Source: Bedellia somnulentella (lineage: Eukaryota > Arthropoda > Insecta > Lepidoptera > Bedelliidae). Taken from it: a DNA stretch of 64,000 nucleotides. The notes beneath the pieces were generated by a model. That model saw nothing but the letters and a program-made list of their open reading frames with translations. It searched no databases and was not told the DNA's origin. This document shows, piece by piece, positions 11,430-24,456 of the stretch; positions within the stretch are counted from its first letter, which is position 1, and every line of letters begins with the position of its first letter. The stretch covers positions 434,001 to 498,000 of the forward strand of contig OY755171.1 in NCBI GenBank assembly GCA_963576735.1, read 5' to 3'. Position numbers and translations under genes: made by a program.

Positions 11430-12670
11430 TTGTCTATGGAAAATAATTTTAAAGAAAAAAAAGAAAAGAATGTTTTTATTTAGCACACATATACAGAATT
11501 CATACAATAATTTAAAGAAATGGTTTCGCTAAATTGGGCCCACAATCAGTAATTTCTGATTTGTGTATAAGTATACACAAAATCAGAACTGGTTTTCATT
11601 ATTTCAATTTGAGTGTTTATGTTTGTTTCTGAACCACATTAAGTTATTACGTATCAATACAAAGCATACGAATGTATTTTAATGCTTTATATGAGTTAAA
11701 AACTCATGCTTAAGGAATTAGCATACATGAAATATCATAAAGAGAGAACACAATTTTATGAGCACGATTTCTGCTTCGAAGCATAACAATCTGAATTATA
11801 TATTCACGAATTCACTTCCGTGTCAATGTAATCAGAAGTAAGACCATATCAGAGCCGCCGAGTCACCAAGTCGTAAATGGACAACAATAAGCAATAAGCT
11901 AAAGTCACGAAACGAAATGATATCGCGGCGATTGTTGCGAGGTTAGGACAGGGAACGTGACATTTAGTAGGAGAGAGCAGTGCGCGGTCACGCGGTCAAA
12001 TGCTTTGGACATACCTATCTGCTATTGCTATCGTACTACTCTCGTTTTACGTGATCTTAATGTAAACACGAGCAGTTGAGTTTACTAAGATTTTGCGTGT
12101 AAAGATTGAGAGGGGCAGACATTAACGCGCATTGTTTATCTGGAGTAGCAGTTGCGCGTCACTGGGAGCGACGTCACATCGCGCGATGCCCGGCGAAGGT
12201 CGCCGCCGCTTATCTGACGACAGCGTGCGCCTTGCGAGCAAACAATCGATATCTTCACATGGACACCCACTTCGTAATAGCCATATCATGATGATGAAAA
12301 TATATAAAACAACCCCGCTACACAGGTGGATCATTCGATTGCATCGATTTGGAAATTATTTCTCCGAATTGCTGTTACTCAGTTTAGCAAATCAAATCAC
12401 GTCGCAATTTTCTCACGAACGCAGTCCGAAAGAAGGGAACTGATAGCTGTTTATTATTATGTTCGTGGAAATGTACGGACAGTTTTCGCTTGTAAACAAT
12501 AGATCTAATCGTAAACATTATGCTAACATGCTAATTCAATCAACTACCAGTAGCATTCAATCGGTACCGATACCCAGTGGTATTTTCCATTCTCCAGAAT
12601 CATCAATTCCAACACAAAATAACTTTAAGTTTAGACACTCGTGTTTAAATCGACTAAAATCAATTTCCAC
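11430..12670. other. No supported gene
   Basis: AT-rich DNA, with an A-rich run at 11450-11475. A GC-richer patch at 12110-12240 keeps three frames open by composition. The frame at 12459-12743 runs into the inverted repeat of the next element and is not coding. Confidence 0.4.
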
Positions 12671-12673
12671 TAC

Positions 12674-14728
12674 TAGTCCAGTCAAATTAGACATTCAAGG
12701 TTACATTAATTCGCACCTCGCTAAAAATTGGCATGGATGTTGAGAACCCTATTACAAATAATTTGTCAATTATCCACATCAATCCGGCGTGTGCAAAAAA
12801 AGTTATTCAAGGTCAAATGTTGCAAAAATCGGTTTTTTGAGTTTTCCAGCTAAACGGTAAGTTTTATCATAAAAATAGGTGAGACAAAAATTATTCATTA
12901 TGCAATTATCTATAAAAATTGTTCACACACTTTTTTTCCTAAGAATCACCATTTCGGAGATATAGCGATGCAAAAAGTTTAAAAAGTTATATTCTTCATA
13001 ATATGTATGTCAATTGCCGTTATGTACGTTATAGAACGAAAATGTAAGTAACAATTTTAGTTTTCGTGGCGTATACATATATATTATACAACATATATAG
13101 CTACAACAACATCTTCATGTTCGGACGTCATTTTTGATGAATTTATGACATTTACCACCAGCCAACAGAAATTTCTCGCAAATACACACAACAAGGTCTC
13201 AGTTCATTACAATGTTGAAAGAAAAATTTACGTCTGAAAATATCTCTGTAAAGCAAGCTGATAATGATGCAGATGTCCTAATAGTTGAAACAGCAATAGA
13301 ACAATTTAACTCGACAAATCCAACTATTGTTGTTGGTGAAGATGTTGATTTGTTGGTATTACTTACTGCTCGAACGCCAACCGAAAAAAATATTTATTTT
13401 TTAAAACCTGGGAAGGCTCAACAACAATCAAATATATATTCATCCAAGAGTTTATCTGCTTTTTCAAAATGCCAAAATCATATATTATTTCTGCATGCAG
13501 TAACTGGTTGCGACACGACATCAGCATTTTTCAGGAGGGGTAAAAGAACAGTTTTGAAATTGTTTGAGAGACAAGATTTAGTTGATTGTGCTAACGTTTT
13601 CAAAGAAAGTACCTCTACTCCACATGCTATAATCACCAACGGAATTCGCTTTCTTCTTTCCGTTTACGGAGCTCCAAAAAAATTAACATGCTTAGATAAG
13701 TTTCGATACTTATCTTTTGCAAAAAATACGCATAAAAAAAACAAGTACAATTAGCTTGTCTTCCTCCAACCTCAGCTGCTGCTCACCAACATCTATTTCG
13801 GGTATATTATCAAGTTCAAGTATGACTCGGTAATAAACTAAACCCAGAAGACTGGGGTTGGAAGTTAATTGACAACATATTGGAACCAGTTCAGACTTTA
13901 CTTCCTCCTGCACCGGAAAAACTCCTCAATTCAATTTTTTGCAATTGCAAAAAGGGGTGTAATGCTAAATGTGGCTGTAAAAAAGTTGGGTTGTTCTGTT
14001 CATTAGCATGTATCAGTTGTCGAGGCCAGTCGTGCTCCAATGTTCAATCGTTAGTAGAAGAGGATTCTTACGATATAGACGAGGAGACATCTGATGCATC
14101 GCTCTTTGAACAATTTATTTGTACCCAGCAGGAAGAAGAAAATGAAGAAGAAGGAGAAGAAGACAATATAGATTATGTTCCATTAGATGCGTATCAATCA
14201 GACGAATAATTTTCTCAAATTACTTACACTGCTCTTGTCATCTACAATAGTACCATTTCCAATTTAATACAATAGCTTTTTAACTCAACTGAACCACAAT
14301 AGATCGTGGAATAGGTCTACCGGGGAAACCACGTAAAAAAAAAACGCGCCATATACACTACCTCACGGGTGGCGCGGAAACGTGTGCATATTATGAGTAA
14401 CACAACTTTTTCAACTTTTTGCATCGCTATATCTCCGAAATGGTGATTCTTAGGAAAAAAAGTGTATGAACAATTTTTATAGATAATTGCATAATGAATA
14501 ATTTTTGTCTCACCTATTTTTATGATAAAACCTACCGTTTAGCTGGAAAACTCAAAAAGCCGATTTTTGCAACATTTGACCTTGAATAACTTTTTTTGCA
14601 CACGCCGGATTGATGTGGATAATTGACAAATTATTTGTAATAGGGTTCTCAAAATCCATGCCAATTTTTAGCTAGGTGCGAATTAATGTAACCTTACCCC
14701 TATTTTTGGTGCTAATTTGACTGGACTA
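12674..14728 (+). mobile_element. Long-TIR DNA transposon, Academ-like (deleted)
   Basis: About 2.06 kb, bounded by inverted repeats of roughly 300 bp (12674-12978 and 14408-14728). The arms match almost base for base from TAGTCCAGTCAAATTAG inwards to the AACTTTTTGCATCGC block, apart from a short indel near the outer end. TAC flanks both sides (12671-12673 and 14729-14731), a likely 3-bp target duplication, although a TA duplication cannot be excluded. The interior holds one broken gene with a PIN/XPG-like nuclease domain and a cysteine-rich CXC domain. A DDE transposase is missing. XPG-type nuclease plus 3-bp duplication suggests the Academ superfamily; that naming is inference. Confidence 0.72.
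13105..14209 (+). pseudogene. PIN/XPG-like nuclease with tesmin CXC domain, broken
   Basis: Similarity starts about 13105 (CSDVIFDEFMTF, then FLANTHNK), shifts frame near 13195, and continues in the open frame 13212-13754. That frame has three acidic clusters typical of PIN/XPG-family nucleases: DADVLIVETAI, VVGEDVDLLVLL and HAVTGCDTTSAF. A second shift lies in the A-run near 13735-13740. The third segment (LPPTSAAAHQH, about 13757) has a TGA at 13829-13831. It then runs through EDWGW to a CXC domain at about 13935-14040 (CNCKKGCNAKCGCKK and a second Cys cluster) and a Glu-rich acidic tail ending at 14209. CXC (tesmin/TSO1) domains bind DNA through zinc. With two frameshifts and a stop, this copy is dead. 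Confidence 0.75.
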
Positions 14729-14731
14729 TAC

Positions 14732-17700
14732 GGGAAATGTTTACGAAATATTCAAGGATGACCTTAGATGGCGAAATTGTTGACACAGGTGTGAGCGGAG
14801 CTGTGTCGTGCATGATACACACGATTAAGTCGTAGTGAATTACCGAGCGCCTAAAGCGCGACCACGCTAACTATGGGGTTGCGCAAAACATTTTCTCCGA
14901 GACGAGCGTAGATCGTAATCTCGACCGCTTTCCACCAACGCACCGCCGCATCTCACCGCTCACCATTGTTATTGTTGTGGCTCTGAAACGGCCAATCTTC
15001 TGTCCGCGGATTCACTCTGCATTTACATTATGTTCTAAATTTCTTAAGCATAATAATCAACATTAGAGCTCTATGACTACACCTTTCTCACGTCAGCTTA
15101 TTCGTCCACCGGAATCGCCGTGTAAGCTGAAATTGTTCAACGGTCTGATTTAATCGCTCTTTTATCTAACCTGACCGGTATACAAAATAAGTGTTTGAGT
15201 CCAGGTAGATCGGACTAGTTCAACAATAAACCATGTGAACCGTGAATACGTGTGGCAGCGTACCGTCAGCTGAGAATAAGATTGTTGTCATGAAATTCCG
15301 AATGGTTTGTGCGTGTGTCGACGGAGTCCTACTTTCTAGAGTAGCGTGCGCGGCCTCCACTGCTAAAACGGCAGCACTCTCCCATCTCACTATGTACAAG
15401 TTAATAATGATGACAAAAGTGATGGCACTGCGTGATTCTAATTAGGTTTTTGGAAAAAGAGGTCGTACAATATCTGGTGCACACGTATCAGATACTAGTT
15501 GATTAAGTAACGAAACGTTAGGATAAGGGAATGCGGGCGAGCAAACTGTGTGCGGTCGGTGCGGAACACTCGACAAACATGAGGTGCTTGATAACCGAAA
15601 TGTGTCGCTGCTACCAGCCCGCAGCTGATGCAAGCTTTTAATGAGCTCACTGATATAGGTTACACTTGAACAACAAACACTGGCACGTTGGCTTTTTTAC
15701 AGAAAGATAAAATTATTAAAAAAAATATTCAATTAACTACGTTTTTTATTCAACGTGTCGCTGCTCACAGCCGCTTCACAAAAACACATCTTAGACACGC
15801 CGAATATATAATTTCAATTCATAGAAACTACAAAATATCCCCTATACTATAAAATATCGTTATATTCTAAAATAATACTACTTGGTATTCGCTCTGTAGA
15901 AACGGTAAATTTATTCAAGTGTGTCGTATCGTATTGTTCCGTGACAAGTTAATTTGAACCTTCTTGAAACGCCCTTGAAAGTTTTTGGTTACTTGTGATG
16001 TGTAGTGGTCACTGCATTGTGTATCGGGGTTTACCGCCTCGGTGTCGAAGGAGCAACCCCAGGCAGGCCGCGCGCCGGCTGCGGCGGAGTGGCGCAGTGC
16101 GCTGTGAATGCCACTTTCCCCGCAGTGGGCCGGCCCGCCGCGGGCTCCAGCTCGATCAAATCCATTTCTATGCGTACTCGATTTTGCGGCTAATTTGTAT
16201 TCTGGCTTTGTTAGCGTTCCATACTTAGTACTTCAACTGCTAACCGCCTTCGTGTGACCGCTCATATTGCCTACTCTTTCTATAATTTGCTTAGAAATTG
16301 GTGTTTGATATGCAACCGCGACAAGCAGCAATAGCAAGTCATGGGCGAGTGAGGCGGTGTGTTGCGGTGTTTGGTAGTATGTCGAGGTCAATGTATAACA
16401 ATTAGCACAGAGTCTACAGCCCGCCACACTTCATCGTGACCTCCAGCTAAGTTTTCGAGCTGCTCCGGCAACAAAGGTTCGGGGTCATAATCGCTCGTGT
16501 CTCATATATGAAGTACAAGCAAACGAAGTGAACCGAGCTCACTCAGATAAGGAACGTGGACAATCGGTGCGATGCGAATCGATTAGCACGCTCCATTGCC
16601 TATTGTGATTAAAATCTTCGTTTCAACAAACTGTTTCGAAACATTGGAAATTCGTGAACGATAACCGTGACAACTTACTTACTGAGACTTACAGACGGGA
16701 AGCAATGAAATAATATTTCGATGGTTGTCTGAGGACGGAATCTGTCGTGGCATCTTAGGTTATGATAGTAAAAAGCAGAATTTAGATATTCAGTCCGCGC
16801 AATCGAATGTAAATTTTCTTGTTCCGATTGAGCAGCGCAAGATGCAGGATGGTACACGGAACAGCGAGTCAGTGCGAGTGGTGGAGGAATCCGGATACGA
16901 GAGACTCGTGCAGAACGACTGCCAGCCAGTACCAACCATGTTGCTACTGAAGAATACAAAACATGGACGCATCTTGGCATTATTATAACTCAAAACTAAT
17001 CAAATTAATAGCAAAAAAGTAATGAACATATTGCCTTAGGCAACAGTTTTTTGCAAAACGAATACATAACTCAGTTTAATTATCTAAACGTAGTATAGGA
17101 ACGCTTGCGAGGCTCGGCACATCGGCTGAGCGCATTGCGACAGCGGCCGACTCTGCTTTATAGAGCGAGGAGAAATAAAGGCCTCTCATTTGCTTACAAT
17201 TCTAACAAAATGTGATTCCACATGTAACTTACTTTGAGCTACTTTACTACAGGTCAAGTGATTGTGAATTGTAATGGTTGGTTTGAAACGTTATAATTAT
17301 AATAAGTAAAGTAACCGATGCCCCATCCTCTTGACAAATGTTTTTGGCGCTTGATAGGGTTAGCCACGCTTTGTAGATTTAGAATAACACTACCCCATAT
17401 CTCCTTGTGATTTTCGTCAGCGTAGACAGATGACTAAGTACCCTTTATTTATTTTCTATTAGAATTTATTTGTAGATTGTTAATTTCAAAAATCTACTGA
17501 CCCTTTTCTTATTATGGAATTATAATCGTGAGGTCGGCAAGAGTATCAAATACAACTAGTCAAGTAGTAATTCTGTAGATGTCGCCGACCGCAAAATAGT
17601 GTAAGCGTGAACAGTAAATATTCGGCGAGCTAATGACGATGATAGTGTGAATCCAGTGCACAATGAAGATTTCCAGATGGAGTGCAGCGAGCGCGTATCG

Positions 17701-18467
17701 AGGCCGCTCCGTTACGACCAACAGTACACCTCCGCGGCAGCGAGCGCTCCGTCCTCGCGCGAATCACTGCTACGGAACTAAACTGTCCATCTTCTTAAAT
17801 TTTCATACTTCCAACTTTTACTTCATCACAAAAACGAATACAACCATACTCAAGCTATTTATGCTAATCAATATTGGCGCAATGATCTTGCATTATCATA
17901 CATGTTTGATTACGGCTTTGCATACACTTAATGAGCTTAACGGAATTCTTCAATTAATTTCTAGTTGACCTGATGACACACACGTGGACGAGCGTTCGAT
18001 AAAAATACAAGCGTTGCCTTGAAAGACAATTTGTGATATCAGGAAATACAAAAAAAAGGTACTTTTAACATGGGTTTTCGCGACGTATCGGACAGTACGG
18101 CCTTACTACTAATTGTGTAAGAGATCATACATCAGATTAAGTTTTGTTTGTCAATGTTCTCTGATTTCATGGACATTTTGCGATTTTTACCCGTGACTAT
18201 GTTTATCATATATATTGTTTCTTTTACATACGAAAAAAATAAGTTATTCATGAAAGAAAAAAGTAAAATACTCGACATTCGAAAACCCTTAATATATCTA
18301 AAATCCCAAGATATTATTCCTTCTATTAGAGGAGGAAGATTCCTACATTATGTATTTCTCGTGTGTCTCTAAATATTATTTAGATTTCAAGGCTCGTCAT
18401 ACGTCGTGTTAGAAGTTAAACCAATCTAGGCGCAGACAAAGCTTTGGATGGGTTAATAAATATTATG
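14732..18467. other. Long stretch without a supported gene
   Basis: Mixed composition, with a GC-rich patch at 16030-16160 and smaller ones near 14870-14960 and 17690-17770. At 17378-17410 there is a 30-bp scrap of SINE-A (plus strand, TTTAGAATAACACTACCCC). The open frames at 16675-16993 on both strands overlap each other and show no domain. Confidence 0.4.
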
Positions 18468-18469
18468 TA

Positions 18470-19642
18470 CGAGGGGCATGCCAATAGAAGTTAGATACTC
18501 TTATCTCATTTAATTGACACTGGCAAGCTATACACCATCTTAAAGGCTGGTTTTTTTATAGACGTAATTGGATATAGAACACACTTCTTTTATTTATTTT
18601 TTATTTGAATGAGCATCAATTTTCCGAGAATCTGGCGGGAATTCACTTGCAACACTGGAGCACAGTCGACGTGATTTTTGCGCTATGATTTATTATGACT
18701 TTAAAAAAGGTTTGAAGCCTCAAGAATGTTTTGAACTTTTGGCTTCTACATTTGGTGAGTCTGCTTGTTCCCAAACAACAGTATTCAATTGGTTTGCTGA
18801 ATTTAAAAGGGGACGGGGATGTCTCGAAGATGAAGCGAAGACAGGACGGCCGCCAACCGCAGTCACGCAAGAAAACGTTCGTGCAGTCGAAAAACTTATC
18901 CGCGAAAACCGACGAATTACATATGTAGAGCTAGAGCGAGAACTAGGAATTGGATCAGCAGCAATGCAAACCATAATTCACAACCACCTTTCTCTCCGTA
19001 AACGTTGTTTGAGATGGGTGTCGCACAAACTTACCGATAAGCAGAAAGACCGTCGGGTGGATTGGTGCCTATGCATGATAGATAAATTCAACGGAGGCGA
19101 GAAAAACAACGTATATGATATACTGACTGGTGACGAAACATGGCTATATAAACTATGATCCCGAATCAAAGCGACAGTCGACTGTATGGTGCTTTGAAGA
19201 CGAGCCAACTCCAACAAAATGTCGCCGTGCACGAAGCACACAGAAAAAATGGTCGCCTCGTTTTTCTACAAAACGGGTCATATTGCTACTGTTGTGCTAG
19301 AGAATGAAAGAACACTATACTTTATCAACTCAAAAATGTGTCAATTCTCACTCACCCGCCATATTCCTCTGACCTAGCGCCTTGTGATTTTTACTTATTT
19401 TCAAAAATCAAAGAAAAACTAAAGGGGAAGAGGTTTGAAAGCAAAGAAGATGCGCTGGTTGCCTATAATTTCGAGATTTCTGAGGTATCTAAAGAAGAGT
19501 GGTCACAGGTATTTTTCAATTGGTTCAGACGTATGGAAAAGTGTATACATGCTCAGGGTGAATACTTTGAAAGATCGATACTTGTAATAAAGAATAAATT
19601 TTATAATTTTTGAGTATCTAGTTTCTTTTGGCATGCCCCTCG
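18470..19642 (+). mobile_element. mariner-family transposon, internally deleted
   Basis: A 1173-bp element with 31-bp inverted repeats beginning CGAGGGGCATGCCAA (18470-18500 and 19612-19642; three mismatches by my count). TA flanks both ends (18468-18469 and 19643-19644). A complete mariner is about 1.3 kb, and the shortfall falls inside the transposase gene. The repeat sequence and transposase place it in the mariner branch of Tc1/mariner. Confidence 0.9.
18655..19613 (+). pseudogene. mariner transposase, frameshifted and deleted
   Basis: The N-terminal half is open from ATG 18685; the frame extends in phase to a CTG at 18655 that may replace the original start. Residues 1-110 form the paired helix-turn-helix DNA-binding region. 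GRPPTAV is the linker motif, and TGDETW (about 19128-19143) carries the first catalytic Asp. The frame shifts near 19155 (continuing as PESKRQSTVWCFEDEP) and again near 19246. Near 19315-19335 the segment with the second catalytic Asp (the HDNA motif) is missing. The end returns with HPPYSSDLAPCDFYLF, which contains the third catalytic Asp. It cannot be active but could still be mobilised by an intact relative. Confidence 0.9.
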
Positions 19643-19645
19643 TAT

Positions 19646-20378
19646 ACCATGTTTTTAAAGAGATTTTGATATTTCATAGCAAACTTTAGCTATAGAAGCC
19701 ACTTAAACCGTTGATGATATTACGAAAACTAGTTTATGGGAGCAATTCAAGAGGTTTAAATACACAACATATACAAAAAAACTGTTGCTGAACACTGAAC
19801 TTAGTGAGAGACAAGGAATGGGCGAATATGGCTTGTTACTTGTGGAAACTTTTGAGAATGGGAATTGATTAATCTAATATAGATTCTAGAAAAGTCGCGA
19901 GCATAGTAAGTACGAGTATACGCATATAAAGGTGCTCCTTGGTTTAGGCAGTTAAGGAAGCTAGCCAATTTACTGAAAAGTCAGAATACGTACAAGGCCG
20001 AGTTTGCAGCATTGGAGAGTTTAGTAGACGCAGGTTTGTTTTTGTTGGTTTCATAAATAATCTCGTAAGTCGTTACAGGGACGTTAATCATTTGATGTTT
20101 CTAATTTATTTTTATTACTTCGGATATTAGTTAACTGTTTATATAAAAAACTGGAGTCAAGCCAATTTTTCCAATAAAGTTCTGCAATTTTAAATGAATT
20201 CAAGAACCCAGCGATCAGTTAGTGAAACAAAATGTAAATATTTACAATTTATATCTCGAAACCTTCAAACTGCTGTCAACGAATTTAGAAGTACTTCAAT
20301 GATACTTATTTCATTATTGTAATTTATGTTTCGTGTCTGAAATGGTCTTAAGGAATTTTGACAAATATGGAAAAATTA
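19646..20378. other. No supported gene
   Basis: AT-rich DNA without recognisable repeats, domains or splice context. Confidence 0.45.
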
Positions 20379-20634
20379 GCTGTGTAGTGTCAGCTTAGAA
20401 TAGCACTACCCCATTTCTTCCGGTGGGTGTACGTAAGATAAGAGGCGACTAACGGTATTGGGGCTTTAAAGGGATTTTTGGGCGATGTGGTTGGACACCC
20501 ATCACCAACAACCTTTATTTTACCATCTTTTCCCCACTCAACTTTCCAAAGGTGGCTGAGGAATTTCTCATTTCTTAGCTCTGGCTGCCCCATCTAGGGA
20601 TTTATAGCCGTGAGTATATGTATGTATGTATGTA
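20379..20634 (+). mobile_element. SINE-A copy
   Basis: Plus-strand copy from GCTGTGTAGTG to the TATG repeats, with a small duplication (GATAAGA) near 20440. No clean target duplication was identified. Confidence 0.85.
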
Positions 20635-20635
20635 A

Positions 20636-22414
20636 AGAAATATATATGTTTTTTGACTTAAGTTTACATATTCGATAAATTTCGATTGATTGTTTGGTAT
20701 GATGCGGGTAGGCTTCACCCAGATAAGAGAGGATGAGTTATTTATTACTAAGGCTAAGGTTTGATGAGGGTTTAGTAGATAATAACAGACTTTAGTGATG
20801 TTGCTCATTTGCCGCGCGGACGTGTTCTCAGTGACGCTAATGTGTGGTGCATTGTCTGCGCTTTGTGTGGGTGGGAGCCACTCGCCAGGTCAATTGCCTG
20901 TGTAACTACCACGTTTCTCAAATTACCTACACCTATAGTCGTACTATAATCAAGAGACATTGAAACGATGACAAATGAATTCACTTGGGCTACTTATACC
21001 CTATCTTTGACAAACCGCGAGCAGGTCAATTAAACACGACACGAATTTACATAAACTTATTGATTGATGAACTCGACTCGTAACGTAGTACAATAAGTCA
21101 TTTCTAACTAGCAATCAGAAATAAATCGTTGGTCAATTTCTCTGGGATACAATATAAAAAAATTGCAGTTTGAATTGATAAAAGCCAGTAATAGGTTACC
21201 GGTCATCGAGTGTATTGTCACAACAAAATGCTATCAATCTTCATACGAGATGATTTAAACTCTACACAAAATAGTTCCAAGACATAGCGTCATCGTAAAT
21301 CTTAGCGCGACGTAAACTTCCAACACTGTGTCCGTATCTTGGCACACGATCAACATTACAGTGGAAAACTTCTGCTTTTCGTTTTAGGACCTCATTAAAG
21401 TGGTGCACGAATAAGGTTAAAAGGTGAGGAAGGGCAGGCCGATGGTGCAAGGTTGGCACGGTCCCGGCACGGCGCTGATCGATAGGCCGCATGCCGACCG
21501 GTTCGCACGGTGCCGGTGCTCGCGTGCCCTACATGTGTCGCAACTTATCATTACCACATTGTTCCTACCGCCCGTGCCGCTTCGCATTCGTATTTATATC
21601 AGCCTTTAACAACTTATCTCCGAACGGAGCGAGCATTTTAAAATGCAGAAAAATAACAGTTTATATCTGGTGCTTATACTGTGCTTTGTAATAATCTCTG
21701 GAGACTGGACGATGCAAATGTGGGACACAGAGATATTTAAATGAAGACAATAAGCCATTTCAGGGCTATTCTTTTCGATTTAATACTCTTGGGAGATTAA
21801 ACGTGTTATTCGTTTTGATGCCTTTGTTTATAGGATCGTATCTAAGACTAACAAGGTTTCATAAATTTGAGATTAAATGTAATTTACGAATAGTGCAAAT
21901 GTGAAACTTCTAACTATTAGATTAGAAGTCAAAGCCAATATTCATTATTTGATGTGTAAAGGTTGCATCTCTGTGATAATTTGGGAGATTAGAGAGAGCA
22001 TAATGGGACGGCGGCCGTGGGAGCGTCTACCTGGCGTCTTCGTGGGCATCTCGTCTGCGTTCCGCCGCAGATCTCTGCGGGACCCACTTGTCGGCTTCGC
22101 TCGTACGATAATAACAAACCCTTTTAAGATAAGATATGATTTCTTGTACTTATGGGTTAGATTAATGACTAAGAAAGCACTTGAAGCACAGAAAATATAA
22201 AATTCTGAAATGTACTAAATGGCACATGGTAATAATTCTGGATAGTTCCCGGAAGTTGCGACCGCGAATCGTCGCGCGATACGTCTCGCGGTTTACCTGC
22301 CGTTTTAGAAAACAATGAACACGAATGGGGTTACTTCGTTTCGATCCGTATTTCACCGCATATCAAATGTGCCGCTTACGAGAGTCATGAAACGAAATCG
22401 CGACAATACTGATG
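20636..22414. other. No supported gene; two GC-rich patches
   Basis: GC-rich patches at 21425-21560 and 22005-22110. The second keeps both strands open. On the plus strand it reads MGRRPWERLPGVFVGISS. On the minus strand it reads DKWVPQRSAAERRRDAHEDA and ends at a possible donor GCCAG|GTAGAC. Neither was recognised and a choice cannot be made by eye. Confidence 0.35.
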
Positions 22415-22420
22415 ACTTAC

Positions 22421-22780
22421 GCGACAAGTCCGCCGAGGAAGGCGACCGGTCCTCCACCGATGAGCCTGATCTTGCGATGGCAGGAGTCGAAGAGAGAGAG
22501 TCTGGCATGCGGCGGCGGCGGCAGGCCCACCAGGCCAGAGGGGGCCGAGCGCAGCATGGCGCGGCACTAGCATGTGTCACTCACTAGCCGGGAACACTGC
22601 ACGGCGCGGAGCGGCTGGCGGGGGCTGGCATGGCCGCGTGCGACGTCTCCCGCTCTCACCGCGAGACTGCCACCGCACCGCCCCCCGCCGCCCCCGCCAT
22701 CGCGCCGCAACAAACAACCTCCCTCCTCCTCATTTCTAAACCTCTCCCGCTCCAGCTGACGCGACTTTGAAAACATAACC
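22421..22780 (-). other. Candidate first exon of an unidentified gene
   Basis: GC-rich block whose minus strand ends in CTTGTCGC followed by a consensus donor GTAAGT (22415-22420). The frame upstream of the donor has an ATG near 22508. It reads MPDSLSSTPAIARSGSS, then a Ser- and acid-rich stretch to SSADLSR at the donor, in phase 1. Low-complexity Ser/Pro-rich N-termini before a GTAAGT are common in first exons of insect regulatory genes. Above 22580 the block is still GC-rich and could be 5' UTR. No acceptor partner is identified. The plus strand is also open here, so this stays a candidate. Confidence 0.35.
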
Positions 22781-24444
22781 TATCGATTCAGTTTCCGTAA
22801 ATAATAGCCTTAAGAACTAAGTCATCAATCTGGTCAACATTTGATAGGCGACTACGACTACAACCATTTGTTAACTGCCTTCGCTCTGGTTTCGACTACT
22901 GAAGCGTTGTACATCAAATGGGTATCCTGATTTTATTTCCATTGACAAGTTTTGTACTCTTATTAAAAATATCATAGAACGCTACAGTGAGTGCATGCAA
23001 TGCACCGCCTTGGAGTCACTCGCTAATTATAGCACTCCAGCAGAACAAGCGTCACCAAGCACATCTTAGCGATAAGTTAATTATGATAATTGCGGCTCAT
23101 TACTGGCGTGCGTTTGTGTTGGACGTTGCGCGGTGCGGTGTCACCCATCGCGGTAATTGTCCTCCGTGACAGTTACCGTGCGCTGCTGCAGTAACGGTGC
23201 TGAGCTGGGCGCCGGAGTGGAACCCTGCGCTGCGACCCGGCGGCGGCACTCACACTGGCGACGTCATCTTGCCAAAACATACAAAACGTATAGAATTCGC
23301 ATTTGATGTACGAAACTAACTGTTACTTAAAAAAGATTGTACACAAAAATTTACTTTAAAATGTAGGGCAGCACAAAGCAAATCTCCATATTGCTGAAAT
23401 AACGGTGATGCACGATACGAAACAAAGGTACGTACTTTAAAGTTTGTCTTTAGGCTACAATGATTGGTTGTAGGGGAGTTTTTTGCATTATTACACAAAT
23501 AATATTGTTGATGGTGTCACTTAGTCATTTTTAATTGCATTAAACTTACTATCACCAATGATTAATTAAAAAATATATAAAAACCAAAATATGAATTGTT
23601 CGAAATTAAGTAGAATAATTACATAAATAGCCTCTTAGCCATTATACGAGTTAATAGTTAAATTACAAGTCATCATTACTTATTGTTGTCGCGTACCGCT
23701 TTCTAAGCAATATTCATCAATCAATTTTCATTAATCAATTAGTTACTCATATCCTATATTGAAAATATTCTTTCAAATTGTTGAACGTGGGCGAGGACGA
23801 GTGCGGCAACATTTGGGACAGAAGTTCCGAACTAACTTCTTGCAAGCGTGGATCAAAATAAAAGAGCTATTCACAACATCTCATATCAAAGTTTAGGGAA
23901 TTTTGGGAACCTTTAGAAATAATTCTAAAGAGTAACATGGTTTTGCACTCATTATTAATATTCAAGGTTTATTATAAACTAGGATCACTTTGCTGCTAGC
24001 AGCTACGTATTGTATTGGAGGTGGTAGATAAGACGGTGACGACGAGAGCCGAGTGTCGACACCAGCGCGCTGTTGCAATATTAGATAAAGCTCTCACTGC
24101 AACAATGCCCATTATATCTGCGGCCGGCATTGTCTGCTCCCTCGATACAATGACAATCAACAGGCGATGGCCACCGGCTCGCCCTCTGCTCCCTTCCCGT
24201 CCCACTAACTACACAAGTAAAACAATACTTCAACTTCCAATAGTCATTGAATATCGTTCTAGTGTAAACTCGTTTTAAAAATATAACAGTTACGCCAGTT
24301 TAAAATTCCACGGCGCATTGTTAATATGAAAACATTTCATAGTTTTGTTCAGCTTTAATTTACAATTACTTTTAATATTTCAAGAATGTTTATGCTAACC
24401 TAAGCCTGAGCAAAAAGTAGAATTGATGCCCATATCAAAAAAAG
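22781..24444. other. No supported gene
   Basis: GC-richer at 23090-23270, otherwise AT-rich. No domain, repeat family or convincing splice pair was seen. Confidence 0.4.
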
Positions 24445-24456
24445 GTGTTAAATAAT

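Noticed and set aside
12459..12743. 94-codon Ser/Asn-rich frame
   Set aside because: Runs into the inverted repeat of the Academ-like element; no homology or splice signal.
16675..16993. Overlapping 87- to 101-codon frames on both strands
   Set aside because: They exclude each other, and none has a motif or preferred codon pattern.
22315..22587. Plus-strand 90-codon frame rich in Arg and Glu
   Set aside because: It covers the minus-strand candidate exon and lacks any splice or domain support; the minus reading has the better donor.
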